64,000 bases of DNA from Erwinia sp039023475 (GCF_039023475.1 NZ_JBCHVB010000003.1:372001-436000); one strand, 5' to 3'; counted from the stretch's first letter, positions 17,537 through 26,726 are shown. A program made the numbers and translations. Notes: generated by a model from the sequence alone, not told the origin.

Positions 17537-19021
17537 ATGTCCGCATATGCGCTTGAAGCTGAAGGTATCAGTAAATTTTTTCCAGGTGTAAAGGCATTAA
17601 ACAGCGTTTCCCTGCGCGTTAAGCCCGGCACCGTGCACGCGCTGATGGGAGAAAACGGCGCGGGTAAATCCACCTTAATGAAGTGCCTCATCGGGATTTA
17701 CCGTCCCGATGACGGCATTATCCGTGTGAAAGGAAAACCGGTGCAGTTCCAGGACACGATGGATGCGCTGCGTTCCGGAATCTCAATGATCCACCAGGAG
17801 CTGAATCTGGTGCCGCATATGACGGTGGCGGAAAACATCTGGCTGGGCAGGGAGCCGGTCAGATATGGCTTTGTCGATCACGGCAGGCTGAACAGGCTGA
17901 CAAAAGAGCTGCTCGGCAAGCTGAATATCCGTCTCACGCCGGAGCGGCTGGTGGGCGACTTAAGCATCGCCTCTCAGCAAATGGTTGAAATTGCCAAGGC
18001 GGTCTCCTGGAACGCTGATGTGGTCATTATGGATGAACCGACCTCGGCGCTGACCGAGACGGAGGTTTCGCATCTGTTTGCTATCATCCGCGATCTCCGG
18101 GAGCAGGGGAAAGCCATCATCTATATCAGCCACAAAATGGATGAGATCTTTGCCATTACCGATGAGGTCAGCGTATTTCGCGACGGCGCCTGGGTGGGCA
18201 GTGACAGTACGGCCAGCTACTCCCGGCAGTCACTGATCACGCAGATGGTCGGGCGTGAACTGACCCAGCTCTTTCCCAAGTTCAACAATAATATCGGCGA
18301 AGAAGTTCTGACGGTGCGCAACCTGCACCGGCAGGACGTTTTTCATGACGTCAGCTTCAGCGTCCGGCGCGGTGAAATCCTTGGGGTGGCGGGACTGGTG
18401 GGTGCAGGACGCAGCGAGGTGATGGAGAGTCTTTTCGGCATGACCCACCCTGACGGCGGTGAAATATTGATCGACGGCGTGCCGGTGAATATCGATTCTC
18501 CCGCCACCGCGATTGAGAAAGGGCTGGCGTTTCTGACCGAGGATCGCAAAAAGTCCGGGCTATTTCTGGTGCTGTCGGTGATGGAAAATATGAGCATCGT
18601 CAACATGCCGGAATACAGCAGTAAGGGCGGTTTCGTCAGCCATGTCCAGATGGCGAAGGACTGCATGGAGCAGATCAGGCGGCTGAATATTAAAACGCCG
18701 ACGATGGATCAAATCATCAATAACCTCAGCGGCGGCAACCAGCAAAAGGTGCTTATCGCACGATGGCTGCTGGCACAGCCCAAAGTGCTGATCCTCGATG
18801 AGCCTACGCGGGGTATTGATGTGGGCGCCAAGGCGGAAATCTATCGCCTGATTAGCGAGCTGGCAAACCGCGGCGTCGCCATCATTATGGTCTCCTCTGA
18901 ACTGCCTGAAATTCTGGGCATGAGCGATCGCGTGATGGTGATGCACGGTGGCCGTATTACCGGCATTCTCGATAAAGACGCGGCCGATCAGGAAAGTATC
19001 CTGTCGCTGGCCTCCGAATAG
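17537..19021 (+). CDS. Sugar ABC transporter ATP-binding protein (MglA/RbsA type)
   Basis: 494 residues with two fused ATPase halves. The first half has Walker A GENGAGKST, a signature LSIASQQMVEIAKA and Walker B VVIMDEPTSALTE. The second half has the degenerate Walker A GLVGAGRSEV, signature LSGGNQQKVLIARWL and VLILDEPTRGIDVGAKAEIY. The asymmetric arrangement is normal for CUT2 sugar importers. By eye it is closest to MglA. The ATG at 17537 follows GGAGGGTG. Confidence 0.9.
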   Translation: MSAYALEAEGISKFFPGVKALNSVSLRVKPGTVHALMGENGAGKSTLMKCLIGIYRPDDGIIRVKGKPVQFQDTMDALRSGISMIHQELNLVPHMTVAENIWLGREPVRYGFVDHGRLNRLTKELLGKLNIRLTPERLVGDLSIASQQMVEIAKAVSWNADVVIMDEPTSALTETEVSHLFAIIRDLREQGKAIIYISHKMDEIFAITDEVSVFRDGAWVGSDSTASYSRQSLITQMVGRELTQLFPKFNNNIGEEVLTVRNLHRQDVFHDVSFSVRRGEILGVAGLVGAGRSEVMESLFGMTHPDGGEILIDGVPVNIDSPATAIEKGLAFLTEDRKKSGLFLVLSVMENMSIVNMPEYSSKGGFVSHVQMAKDCMEQIRRLNIKTPTMDQIINNLSGGNQQKVLIARWLLAQPKVLILDEPTRGIDVGAKAEIYRLISELANRGVAIIMVSSELPEILGMSDRVMVMHGGRITGILDKDAADQESILSLASE

Positions 19022-19036
19022 GCCTGAGGTGAACAA

Positions 19037-20068
19037 ATGAGCGATCTGAAAATGACGACTTCCCAACCGGCCCCTGCGCCGTCGCTTTATACTAACGTTA
19101 AAAACAAGCTGCCGAAGGATACCGGCATCTTTCTCGTGATGGTGGGCATCGCCCTGATCTTTGAGATCTCGGGCTGGTATGTCCGCGATCAATCTTTTTT
19201 AATGAATCCGGGCAGGCTGGTGCTGATCATCCTTCAGGTCGCCATTATCGGTATTATCGCCGTGGGCGTCACTCAGGTCATTATCACCACGGGCATCGAT
19301 CTCTCATCCGGATCGGTGATTGCGCTGGCGGCGGTGGTGGCAGCGAGCCTGGCGCAAACCTCCGACAGCCTTTCACCCATGTTTCCCTCGCTGGTCAATA
19401 TGCCGATGGCGGTGCCCGTCGTGGCTGGCGTCGGGGTCGGCCTGCTCTGCGGCATCATTAACGGTCTGCTGATCACGAAAACCGGGATCCCACCCTTTAT
19501 CGCCACGCTGGGAATGATGGTATCAGCGCGTGGTCTGGCGCAGTACTACACGCAGGGTAATCCGATCAGCTTCCTTTCCGACAGCTTTACGGCCATCGGC
19601 CAGGGGGCAATGCCGGTGATTATTTTTCTGTTGGTGGCGGCCGTTTTCCATATCGCGCTGAAGCATACCCGCTACGGAAAATACGTTTATGCCATCGGCG
19701 GCAATATGACTTCGGCGAAGGTTTCCGGTATTAACGTCAATAAGTACCTGATCCTCGTTTATACCATTGCGGGTGGGCTGGCCGGACTGGCGGGTGTGGT
19801 GCTTGCCGCTCGCGTCAGCACCGGACAGTCAAGTATGGGGATGTCCTACGAGCTGGATGCGATTGCGGCGGCGGTGATTGGCGGCAGCAGCCTGATGGGC
19901 GGCGTGGGACGCATAACCGGGACGCTGATTGGCGCAGTGATCCTGGGGTTAATTAAAAGCGGCTTCACCTTCGTCGGCGTGGACGCTTATGTGCAGGACA
20001 TTATTAAAGGGATCATTATCGTCAGTGCGGTCTCGATAGATATGTATCGTAACCGCAATAAGCGCTGA
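19037..20068 (+). CDS. Sugar ABC transporter permease (MglC/RbsC type)
   Basis: 343 residues with eight to ten hydrophobic segments and the CUT2 permease signatures GVTQVIITTGIDLSSGSVIAL, TKTGIPPFIATLGMM and AAVIGGSSLMGGVGRITGT. The homodimer would form the channel of the importer. The stop codon lies within an inverted repeat shared with the convergent RES toxin gene. The operon ends here, so no kinase or catabolic enzyme is linked to the transporter. Confidence 0.9.
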   Translation: MSDLKMTTSQPAPAPSLYTNVKNKLPKDTGIFLVMVGIALIFEISGWYVRDQSFLMNPGRLVLIILQVAIIGIIAVGVTQVIITTGIDLSSGSVIALAAVVAASLAQTSDSLSPMFPSLVNMPMAVPVVAGVGVGLLCGIINGLLITKTGIPPFIATLGMMVSARGLAQYYTQGNPISFLSDSFTAIGQGAMPVIIFLLVAAVFHIALKHTRYGKYVYAIGGNMTSAKVSGINVNKYLILVYTIAGGLAGLAGVVLAARVSTGQSSMGMSYELDAIAAAVIGGSSLMGGVGRITGTLIGAVILGLIKSGFTFVGVDAYVQDIIKGIIIVSAVSIDMYRNRNKR

Positions 20069-20083
20069 GCAGCGGCTCAGCGC
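20062..20083. terminator. Hairpin covering both convergent stop codons
   Basis: Perfect 9-bp arms (GCGCTGAGC and GCTCAGCGC) around AGCG span the stop codons of the permease (plus) and the RES toxin (minus). No T tract follows, so it may stabilise mRNA ends or act as a weak two-way terminator. Confidence 0.5.
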
Positions 20084-20553
20084 GCAGAAAGGAAGCGGGG
20101 ATCGAAGAAAAACGGCTCGGCTGTTACCGTCTTCAGCGCGGTGGCTGCGGCGGGATGAGCCGGGTTAAACAGAGCGTTCCACTCACCGGTCAGGGTACTC
20201 GGCACCTTAAGAAGCAGCCCGTCGGCAGTACTCTTCAGCCACTCATCACCAATATATTTGGTGGAGAGTGGGGCGGGGTCACTCTGCCAGTCGCCGGGCA
20301 GAAGCTGTATATCAAGCTGACGGATCAGTGCCGCCGGAATCCCGACGGAAAGCATCATGTAATGGTTAGCGAGATCGTCGAGCGTGAGATGCACCAAAGC
20401 TTCCAGCACGCAGAGCGCCTTACTTGATCCAAGGTAAACGCAGGCCTGGCCTGCGGAGTTCCATCTTCCCCCATAAAGCCTGGCGCCTTCGCCGTCAAAC
20501 GCGTTGTCGACCCAGGCCTTTTTCACCAGCCGGTAGAAGGTGACCGACGGCAT
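20077..20553 (-). CDS. RES-domain toxin (NAD+-degrading family)
   Basis: 158 residues. RES-domain hallmarks are the Arg in FYRLVKKAW, GARLYGGRWNSAG, VYLGSSKALCVLEALVH and, near the end, a Ser/Asn-containing segment (EWNALFNPAHP). Family members such as MbcT and the P. putida RES toxin deplete NAD+ and halt growth unless bound by their Xre antitoxin. The start overlaps the antitoxin stop by one base (TGATG). All hallmark residues seem present. Toxin after antitoxin is the usual order. Confidence 0.85.
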   Translation of the reverse strand: MPSVTFYRLVKKAWVDNAFDGEGARLYGGRWNSAGQACVYLGSSKALCVLEALVHLTLDDLANHYMMLSVGIPAALIRQLDIQLLPGDWQSDPAPLSTKYIGDEWLKSTADGLLLKVPSTLTGEWNALFNPAHPAAATALKTVTAEPFFFDPRFLSAR

Positions 20554-21005
20554 CAGGTGATCACGCCATGCTCAATCTGCCCGATCAGCGTAATCACCGC
20601 TTCGGCACCGGCGGGCGTGGAGATCATATCTGCCGGCTTTTTGCCACCAAGGCCTTTGGCCGGGCTGTCGAGCCACTGCGCCACGCGGGCCATATCGCCG
20701 TTAAACAGCCTGCTGGCGGCTGAAATCACGCGTACCAGCATATAAACCCGACCGCTCTGCTCGGCCGAAAAAGTCTGGCTGGCGCTGCTTAAACGGCGGC
20801 TGTAGGTGTTACGATCGATACCGGCCATGCGGCAGAGCAGCGCTTCTTCGAGACTGGAAAGCGAGGCGATACGCCTGAGCAGAGTGGCACTCAGACCACC
20901 GGCGATACGCTCGTGCGCCTCGGTCAGGGTTTCGGGAAGATCCAGGGAAAGCAGCAGCGAACTGCGCGGCGGGCGCTGGTGAGGCGTATAGAGAGAAAAA
21001 GTCAT
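20553..21005 (-). CDS. Xre/MbcA/ParS-type antitoxin (DUF2384)
   Basis: 150 residues from the ATG at 21005, five bases after GGAGG; ATG 21008 is also possible. The middle region is a predicted helix-turn-helix (LEEALLCRMAGIDRNTYSRRL). The C-terminal 60 residues form the DUF2384 antitoxin domain (VAQWLDSPAKGLGGKKPADMI, then a last GAEAVITLIGQIEHG helix), which plugs the toxin pocket. It is predicted to repress the pair. Its promoter shares the 358-bp gap with the nac control region. Confidence 0.85.
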   Translation of the reverse strand: MTFSLYTPHQRPPRSSLLLSLDLPETLTEAHERIAGGLSATLLRRIASLSSLEEALLCRMAGIDRNTYSRRLSSASQTFSAEQSGRVYMLVRVISAASRLFNGDMARVAQWLDSPAKGLGGKKPADMISTPAGAEAVITLIGQIEHGVIT

Positions 21006-21127
21006 CATAACCTCCACAGGTTCATTTGCGCTTAATTTTAGCTCAGATGAACAGCGCAGGCAATACGCGCGGACGCCGCCTCACCGCTGGTGTCCTCAGC
21101 GACATGCACAATGCGGCGGCACCTTGC

Positions 21128-21142
21128 GCACCATTATAGTGC
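21128..21142 (+). promoter_or_regulatory. NtrC enhancer site upstream of nac
   Basis: GCACCATTATAGTGC, flanked by C and G, is a near-perfect match to the NtrC dyad (GCACCA, spacer, TGGTGC) with one changed base in the right arm. It is about 145 bp upstream of the nac sigma-54 promoter, a normal enhancer distance. A second inverted repeat at 21186-21205 (ATTACC and GGTAAT arms) between the two sites is of unknown meaning. Confidence 0.75.
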
Positions 21143-21271
21143 GCTGCGGCAGCCGGCGCGCGCCGTCACATTATCAACAATGCTAATTACCCCTTTAGAG
21201 GTAATCAGATTCTCTTATTTTACCGCCGGTTAGCCGTAAAGCGCCGGACGAGGCGTTCCTTAAGAAAATTC

Positions 21272-21287
21272 TGGCACGTCGCTTGCA
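21272..21287 (+). promoter_or_regulatory. Sigma-54 promoter of nac
   Basis: TGGCACGTCGCTTGCA is an exact match to the sigma-54 consensus TGGCAC-N5-TTGCA. Transcription should start near 21299, giving a leader of about 65 nt. Known nac genes are expressed from a sigma-54 promoter under NtrC in nitrogen limitation. Confidence 0.92.
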
Positions 21288-21363
21288 ATTCTTTCTGAGC
21301 ACCAGGGGAAACTCTTTTCAGTGCCAGTGATTTTGGCATACAGCGATCCATGACGGAGGCAAC

Positions 21364-22281
21364 ATGAACTTAAGACGACTGAAGTATTTTGTGAAAATCG
21401 TCGATATCGGCAGTCTGACGCAGGCAGCAGAAGTGCTGCATATTGCACAGCCTGCGCTCAGTCAGCAGGTGGCAACGCTGGAGAACGAACTGGACCAGCA
21501 GCTGCTGATCCGCACCAAGCGGGGCGTGACCCCGACCGATGCCGGTAAAATTCTTTACTCTCACGCCCGGACCATTTTACGTCAGTGCGAACAGGCGCAG
21601 GCCGCGGTGGTCAATGCCGGCCAGTCGCTTAACGGTCAGGTGACGGTAGGCCTTGCGCCTGGCTCCGCCGCCTCTTCGCTGACCATGCCTTTACTACAAA
21701 CTGTCCGCGACCAGTTTCCGGATGTGCGGGTTTATCTGCATGAAAACAGCGGCGTCTTACTGAATGAAAAAGTCATGAGCGGACAGCTGGATATGGCGGT
21801 GCTTTACGATCGCTCCCCTACGGCGGGCATCACCAGCCAGACGCTGATGAAGGAAGATCTCTATCTGGTTGGCGCAACCACCTGTCCGGGACAGAGCGTT
21901 GAGCTGAGCCAGGTGGCGCAGATGAACCTCTTTTTACCGCGCGATTACAGCGCGGTGCGCAAGCGCATTGATGAAGCTTTTTCGCTGCGCCGTCTCAGCG
22001 CGCGGATCATTGGCGAAATTGAATCTGTAGCCACGCTGACCGCGGCCATCGCCAGCGAAACGGGCGTCACCGTACTGCCTGAATCCGCCGCGCGTACGCT
22101 GGTCAGCTCGACCAATGCCTGGATGGCGCGTATCAACAGCCCGACGCTGAGCCTGCCGCTGTCGCTGAATGTTTCCGCGCGCATGCCGCTCTCCGCCTCC
22201 GCCCAGGCGGTGAAGAACATCCTGCTGTCGCTGCTGAATAAGCCTCTCATTGAAGATCGTGAACTAATGCTGGTGAGCTAA
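21364..22281 (+). CDS. nac: Nac, LysR-type nitrogen assimilation control protein
   Basis: 305 residues, same length as E. coli and Klebsiella Nac and near-identical to them in the DNA-binding domain (MNLRRLKYFVKIVDIGSLTQ, AEVLHIAQPALSQQVATLE, TKRGVTPTDAGKILY). Nac couples sigma-54/NtrC nitrogen limitation to sigma-70 promoters without a co-inducer. GGAGG precedes the ATG. The exact sigma-54 promoter and the NtrC site upstream confirm identity. nac lies near tRNA-Asn genes in E. coli too, so this is probably an ancestral position. Next genes (FAD oxidoreductase, GNAT) could be Nac or NtrC targets. Confidence 0.96.
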   Translation: MNLRRLKYFVKIVDIGSLTQAAEVLHIAQPALSQQVATLENELDQQLLIRTKRGVTPTDAGKILYSHARTILRQCEQAQAAVVNAGQSLNGQVTVGLAPGSAASSLTMPLLQTVRDQFPDVRVYLHENSGVLLNEKVMSGQLDMAVLYDRSPTAGITSQTLMKEDLYLVGATTCPGQSVELSQVAQMNLFLPRDYSAVRKRIDEAFSLRRLSARIIGEIESVATLTAAIASETGVTVLPESAARTLVSSTNAWMARINSPTLSLPLSLNVSARMPLSASAQAVKNILLSLLNKPLIEDRELMLVS

Positions 22282-22400
22282 AACAGTTCACAATAAGCCT
22301 CTCTCAACTCTCATTCTGCGTAGATGCCGGAAGCAGCGTTTTTCTGTCGCTGCTTTCGCTATGGATATCTGACGAATCCGTCGATAAAACAGCGATTAAC

Positions 22401-22416
22401 TGGCATGCTACAGGCA
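22401..22416 (+). promoter_or_regulatory. Possible weak sigma-54-like site before the FAD oxidoreductase
   Basis: TGGCATGCTACAGGCA keeps the GG-N10-GC spacing but its -12 element departs from TTGCA at two positions. It is 59 bp ahead of the oxidoreductase ATG and next to nac, so nitrogen control is conceivable. Low confidence. Confidence 0.25.
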
Positions 22417-22474
22417 GCAGTCAGATAGCACAGCGTCGTGCGGAACAGGCTGCGGTTATGAGGTAGAGAGCAAC

Positions 22475-23806
22475 ATGCCCGCACCAATTCGATATGTACA
22501 GGACAGCCGCTACTTTCCCGATTCGGCGGAGGTAGTGGTGATCGGTGCCGGTATTGCCGGGACGGCCGCCGCTTACGAACTGGCTAAGCAGGGCATCAAT
22601 GTGGTGCTGATTGAGAAAGGACTGGTGGGCGGCGAGCAGTCGAGCCGCAACTGGGGCTGGTGCCGTCAGCAGAATCGCGACGAGCGTGAACTGCCGCTGA
22701 TCGTCTATGCGCTTCAGCGCTGGGAAGCGCTCGGTAAAGAGACCGGGGAGGAGCTGGGCTTCCGTCGTTCGGGACTGGTCTATGCCACCGGAAATCAGGC
22801 GGAGATTGACGCCTGGGAACGCTGGGGAAAAATGGCGAAAGCCTACGGCATCCGCAGCGATATCCTGACCGCCGCGCAGGCGAAAGCGATGACGCCGGGC
22901 AGTACCAGTCACTGGCTGGGCGGCGTCTCCTCACCTACCGATGGCCACGCGGAGCCTTCCCTGGCGTCTGCCGGACTGGCTATTGCTGCGCAGCGCCTTG
23001 GGGCGGGCGTGTTTCAGCAGTGCGCCGTGCGGGGCCTGGATATTTCAGCCGGAAAGGTCAGCGGAGTGATTACCGAACGGGGGCTGATCAAAACCAGCCG
23101 GGTGATTTGCGCCGGCGGCGCCTGGACCTCAATGTTCTGCCGCCGGCACGGCATCGATTTACCCCTTGGGAACGTTATTGGTACGGCATTCCGGACCGCG
23201 CCGGTTGCCCAGGCCATCAGCATGCCGCTCTATACGCCCACTTTTGCCTGCCGCCCACAGCTGGACGGCAGCTACACCGTTTCCGTTTCCGGACGTGGCC
23301 GCCTGACACCTGGCGCACAGGGGCTGCGCTATGCGCGTCAGTTTTTCCCGACCTACCGTTCCCGTCGCAAAAATCTGAGCCTTGAACTGGGCCTGGAGGC
23401 CTTTTTCAGCGGGCCGGAATCCTTTGCCCGCTGGCAGTTCGACCGGATATCCCCTTTCGAAAAGGTGCGTATTCTCGATCCCGCTGCGGACAGGGCGGTC
23501 GTACAGGAAGGCCTTGCCGCGATGCGTAAAGAATATCCCGCGCTGGAAAATCTCCGGGTCGAGCAGGCCTGGGGCGGGATGATTGACAGCACGCCGGATG
23601 CGGTGCCGGTGATCTCAGCCGTTGCGAAGCTGCCCGGCCTGATTATTTCCGCCGGTTACAGCGCGCACGGATTTGGTATTGGTCCCGGCGCGGGCCGTCT
23701 GGCCGCCGATCTGGCCACGGATGCCACGCCCGTTGTCGATCCTGCGCCGTTTCGCTATTCACGGCTGGTGAAGGGTGCCAGCCTTGACGCACCAGGTATG
23801 CTGTAA
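22475..23806 (+). CDS. FAD-dependent amino-acid/amine oxidoreductase (DAO family)
   Basis: 443 residues. The FAD-binding Rossmann motif is at 22-50 (VVVIGAGIAGTAAAYELAKQ, ending in E at IEKG). SSRNWGWCRQQNRDERE and, near the C-terminus, GGMIDSTPDAVPVISAV and GYSAHGFGIGPGAGRLAADL are typical of D-amino-acid dehydrogenase/sarcosine-oxidase relatives. The enzyme should oxidise an amine or amino acid and release ammonia or an aldehyde. Its place right after nac suggests use of an alternative nitrogen source. The particular substrate cannot be told. A GNAT gene starts 11 bp downstream, so they are co-transcribed. Confidence 0.8.
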   Translation: MPAPIRYVQDSRYFPDSAEVVVIGAGIAGTAAAYELAKQGINVVLIEKGLVGGEQSSRNWGWCRQQNRDERELPLIVYALQRWEALGKETGEELGFRRSGLVYATGNQAEIDAWERWGKMAKAYGIRSDILTAAQAKAMTPGSTSHWLGGVSSPTDGHAEPSLASAGLAIAAQRLGAGVFQQCAVRGLDISAGKVSGVITERGLIKTSRVICAGGAWTSMFCRRHGIDLPLGNVIGTAFRTAPVAQAISMPLYTPTFACRPQLDGSYTVSVSGRGRLTPGAQGLRYARQFFPTYRSRRKNLSLELGLEAFFSGPESFARWQFDRISPFEKVRILDPAADRAVVQEGLAAMRKEYPALENLRVEQAWGGMIDSTPDAVPVISAVAKLPGLIISAGYSAHGFGIGPGAGRLAADLATDATPVVDPAPFRYSRLVKGASLDAPGML

Positions 23807-23817
23807 GGGAGAGAAAA

Positions 23818-24660
23818 ATGGCTGTACAGATTACGGCGATGAAGGAATCGCATCTGGCTGCGGCCCGCGAGCTGACCCAGCGGCTGAACTGGCCGCACCG
23901 CGAGGCGGACTGGCAGCAGGCGCTGCGGCTGGGCGAGGGCGTGGTAGCGGAGGAAGATGGCAGACTGTTGGGCACAACGCTCTTATGGCGCTGGGGCGGA
24001 GATTATGCCTCGCTGGGGCTGGTGATCGTCGCTGACGACGCGCAGGGAAAAGGGATCGGGAAAAGCTTAGTGCAGGCAGCGCTGACCGCATCAGAGGGAA
24101 GTAGCATGCGGCTTCATGCCACGGAGGCGGGCAAAGGACTCTATGAAAAACTGGGATTTGTGGTGACGGGCGAGATTGCCCAGCACCAGAGCCGCGAACT
24201 GGCTGAGTTTGCCCCCATTTTGCCTGAACCCGGCATCAAGCTGCGTCCGGCGCGTCCGGAAGATGCGGCGGCGCTGACGACGCTGGATACGCAGGCGCAC
24301 GGACAGTTCCGCCCCAGGCTTATCGCCATGCTGCTGAAAAGCACGGCACGCATGCTGGTGCTGGAGACGCAGGGCAGGCTGAGCGGTTTTGCCTGCCTGC
24401 GTCGCTTCGGGCACGGTTATGCGCTCGGGCCGGTGATCTGTCGCGATCTGGCGCAGGCAAAAGTGCTGGTCAGTGAACTGCTGTGCGGGCTTCAGGGACA
24501 ATTTGTCCGCATCGATACCGACAGTAGCTATGGCCTGAGCCCCTGGCTGACCAGCCTCGGGCTGTACGAAGTGGACAGGCCGACCGCGATGCTCCGTGGC
24601 GCGCCCTGGCAGCCCGACGGCATGCTGGCCTTTGGCCTGATGAGCCAGGCGATGGCCTGA
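23818..24660 (+). CDS. Double GNAT-domain acetyltransferase
   Basis: 280 residues made of two GNAT-like halves. The first (1-130) holds the acetyl-CoA loop VIVADDAQGKGIGKSLVQ followed by LHATEAGKGLYEKLGFV. The second (about 140-280) has LRPARPEDAAALTTLD and a degenerate loop. Such tandem GNATs are often encoded beside amine-utilisation genes and may acetylate the substrate or product. Starts after GGGAGAG at 23818, in one unit with the FAD oxidoreductase. Substrate unknown. Confidence 0.75.
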   Translation: MAVQITAMKESHLAAARELTQRLNWPHREADWQQALRLGEGVVAEEDGRLLGTTLLWRWGGDYASLGLVIVADDAQGKGIGKSLVQAALTASEGSSMRLHATEAGKGLYEKLGFVVTGEIAQHQSRELAEFAPILPEPGIKLRPARPEDAAALTTLDTQAHGQFRPRLIAMLLKSTARMLVLETQGRLSGFACLRRFGHGYALGPVICRDLAQAKVLVSELLCGLQGQFVRIDTDSSYGLSPWLTSLGLYEVDRPTAMLRGAPWQPDGMLAFGLMSQAMA

Positions 24661-24805
24661 GAACGCCGCGCTGTTTATCTTCATCACCGCCCACACTTCC
24701 TTATGGCGGTATGGTCTGTACTGAGATAATCAGGACGCCAGCCCGCGCTTTGTGACGCTTCAACTATCATTAACTGCTCATGTATCAATAAGGATGGGGC
24801 TGATA

Positions 24806-26599
24806 ATGAGCAGCAAGACCAGTGATTTTTTTGTTGAGCGTCTCAAAGCCTGGGGCGTCACGCGTATTTATGGCTATCCGGGGGACGGAATCAATGGCGT
24901 GCTCGGCGCGCTCCAGCGGGCGGAAAAGCGCGGCGAGGGCATCGAGTTTATTCAGGTACGCCACGAAGAGATGGCCGCTTTTATGGCCGTCGGGCACGCC
25001 AAGTTTACCGGTGAGATGGGCGTGTGCCTCTCCACGGGCGGACCGGGAGCCACGCATCTGCTGACCGGCCTCTATGATGCCAAAATGGATCATGCGCCGG
25101 TGCTGGCTATCGCAGGCCAGGCGGAGACGACCGCGCGTGGTGCCAGCTATCAGCAGGAAATGAACCTTGATCGGGTTTTTGCCGACGTGGCGAACTTTGT
25201 GCAGGAAACGGCTACGCCTGCTCAGCTGCGCCATCTTGTCGATCGCGGCGTTCGTCTGGCGAAAGCGCAGAACGGCGTTGCCGTGCTGATTATTCCGAAA
25301 GACGTTCAGGATGAGCCCTGGGAAGCCCCGGCACACGCGCACGGCTTTACCCATTCCGCCGTGGGGTATCAGCGACCCAAAGTCGTTCCTTACCCGGAAG
25401 ATCTACAGCGCGCCGCAGAAGTGCTGAACAGTGGGAAAAAAGTGGCGATTTTAATCGGCTCCGGCGCCCGCGGCGCGGCGGTTGAAGTGGTTCAGGCGGC
25501 AAACGTTCTGGGAGCAGGGGTGGCGAAGGCGCTGCTGGGGAAAGATGTCCTGCCCGACGATGCGCCTTTTGTGACCGGCTCCGTGGGCCTGCTTGGCACC
25601 AAACCTTCCGCCGATATGATGAAATCCTGCGACACGCTGCTGATGATCGGCTCCGGCTTCCCCTGGACCGAGTTCCTGCCGGAAGAGGGCCAGGCGCGTG
25701 GCGTACAGATAGACATTGATCCGGCGATGCTCGGGCTGCGTTACCCCTGCGAAGTGAACCTGCACGGCGATGCGGCCGAAACGCTGCGCGCGCTGCTGCC
25801 GCTGCTGAAGCAGAAGGAAGATCGCGCCTGGCAGGAAGAGATTGCGGTCGGCGTCCAGGAGTGGTGGAAGGTTATGGAAGAGCGGGCGATGGCGTCGGCC
25901 AGCCCGGTTAACCCGCAGCGCGTGGTCTGGGAAATGTCGCCGCTGCTGCCCGACAACGCCATCGTCACGTCCGATTCCGGCTCCTGCGCTAACTGGTTCG
26001 CCCGTGATTACCGGGTTAAGCAGGGGCAGCGCGCCACGCTCTCAGGCGGCCTTGCCTGTATGGGGGCAGCCGTTCCCTACGCGATAGCGGCAAAATTTGC
26101 CGAGCCGGAGAAGCCGGTGGTGGCGCTGGTGGGCGATGGCGCGATGCAGATGAACAATATGGCAGAGCTGATCACTATCCAGAAATACTGGCAGCAGTGG
26201 GCCACGCCGCAATTGATTGTCTGCGTATTTAACAACCAGGACCTTAACCAGGTCACCTGGGAACAGCGGGTAATGGAAGGCAACCCCCGCTTTGAAGCCA
26301 CGCAGGCGGTGCCCGACGTACACTACGCGCAGTTTGCGGAATCGCTGGGGCTGAAGGGCATCTTCGTTGACGATCCTGAAAAGCTCAGCGCGGCATGGGC
26401 TGAAGCGCTGAGCGCTGACCGTCCGGTCGTGCTGGAGGTGAAAACCGATCCGGAAGTGGCACCGCTGCCGCCGCACATCACCTTAAAACAGGCGAAAGCC
26501 TTTATGGCTTCTATGATAAAAGGCGATCGTGGCGCAGGCCAGGTGCTGGCCGATACCGCCAGCCAGCTGCTGAATGAGGTTCTGCCGGGTAAAAAATAG
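24806..26599 (+). CDS. Thiamine-diphosphate enzyme, pyruvate oxidase-like (PoxB/YdaP type)
   Basis: 597 residues from the ATG at 24806 (AAGGA upstream; earlier in-frame GTG 24752 is less likely). Three-domain ThDP enzyme: the N-terminal PYR domain has the catalytic Glu in VRHEEMAAFM, the centre is FAD/nucleotide-binding-like, and the C-terminal PP domain has the ThDP motif VGDGAMQMN to VFNNQDLN. The layout matches PoxB and B. subtilis YdaP, which decarboxylate pyruvate to acetate and CO2. It lacks the clear amphipathic membrane-binding C-terminal tail of E. coli PoxB. Monocistronic, followed by a good terminator. Confidence 0.85.
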   Translation: MSSKTSDFFVERLKAWGVTRIYGYPGDGINGVLGALQRAEKRGEGIEFIQVRHEEMAAFMAVGHAKFTGEMGVCLSTGGPGATHLLTGLYDAKMDHAPVLAIAGQAETTARGASYQQEMNLDRVFADVANFVQETATPAQLRHLVDRGVRLAKAQNGVAVLIIPKDVQDEPWEAPAHAHGFTHSAVGYQRPKVVPYPEDLQRAAEVLNSGKKVAILIGSGARGAAVEVVQAANVLGAGVAKALLGKDVLPDDAPFVTGSVGLLGTKPSADMMKSCDTLLMIGSGFPWTEFLPEEGQARGVQIDIDPAMLGLRYPCEVNLHGDAAETLRALLPLLKQKEDRAWQEEIAVGVQEWWKVMEERAMASASPVNPQRVVWEMSPLLPDNAIVTSDSGSCANWFARDYRVKQGQRATLSGGLACMGAAVPYAIAAKFAEPEKPVVALVGDGAMQMNNMAELITIQKYWQQWATPQLIVCVFNNQDLNQVTWEQRVMEGNPRFEATQAVPDVHYAQFAESLGLKGIFVDDPEKLSAAWAEALSADRPVVLEVKTDPEVAPLPPHITLKQAKAFMASMIKGDRGAGQVLADTASQLLNEVLPGKK

Positions 26600-26688
26600 T
26601 TTTTACCGGCGCCGGCAACGGGCGGCGTGCTAAACGCAACGACACGTTGGTCGCCCGTAGATCCTGACCGGCACGAATCCGCGCTGTC

Positions 26689-26726
26689 CGTCCCGCGTTG
26701 CTAATGACGCGGGACGTTTTATTTTT
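26689..26726 (+). terminator. Terminator after the pyruvate oxidase-like gene
   Basis: CGTCCCGCGT and ACGCGGGACG arms around an 8-base loop, followed by TTTTATTTTT. The remainder of 26600-26937 shows no gene and must hold the phnF promoter. Confidence 0.85.

Noticed and set aside
24752..24806. Extended GTG start of the pyruvate oxidase-like gene
   Set aside because: The extra 18 residues are not family-like and the good ribosome-binding site serves ATG 24806.
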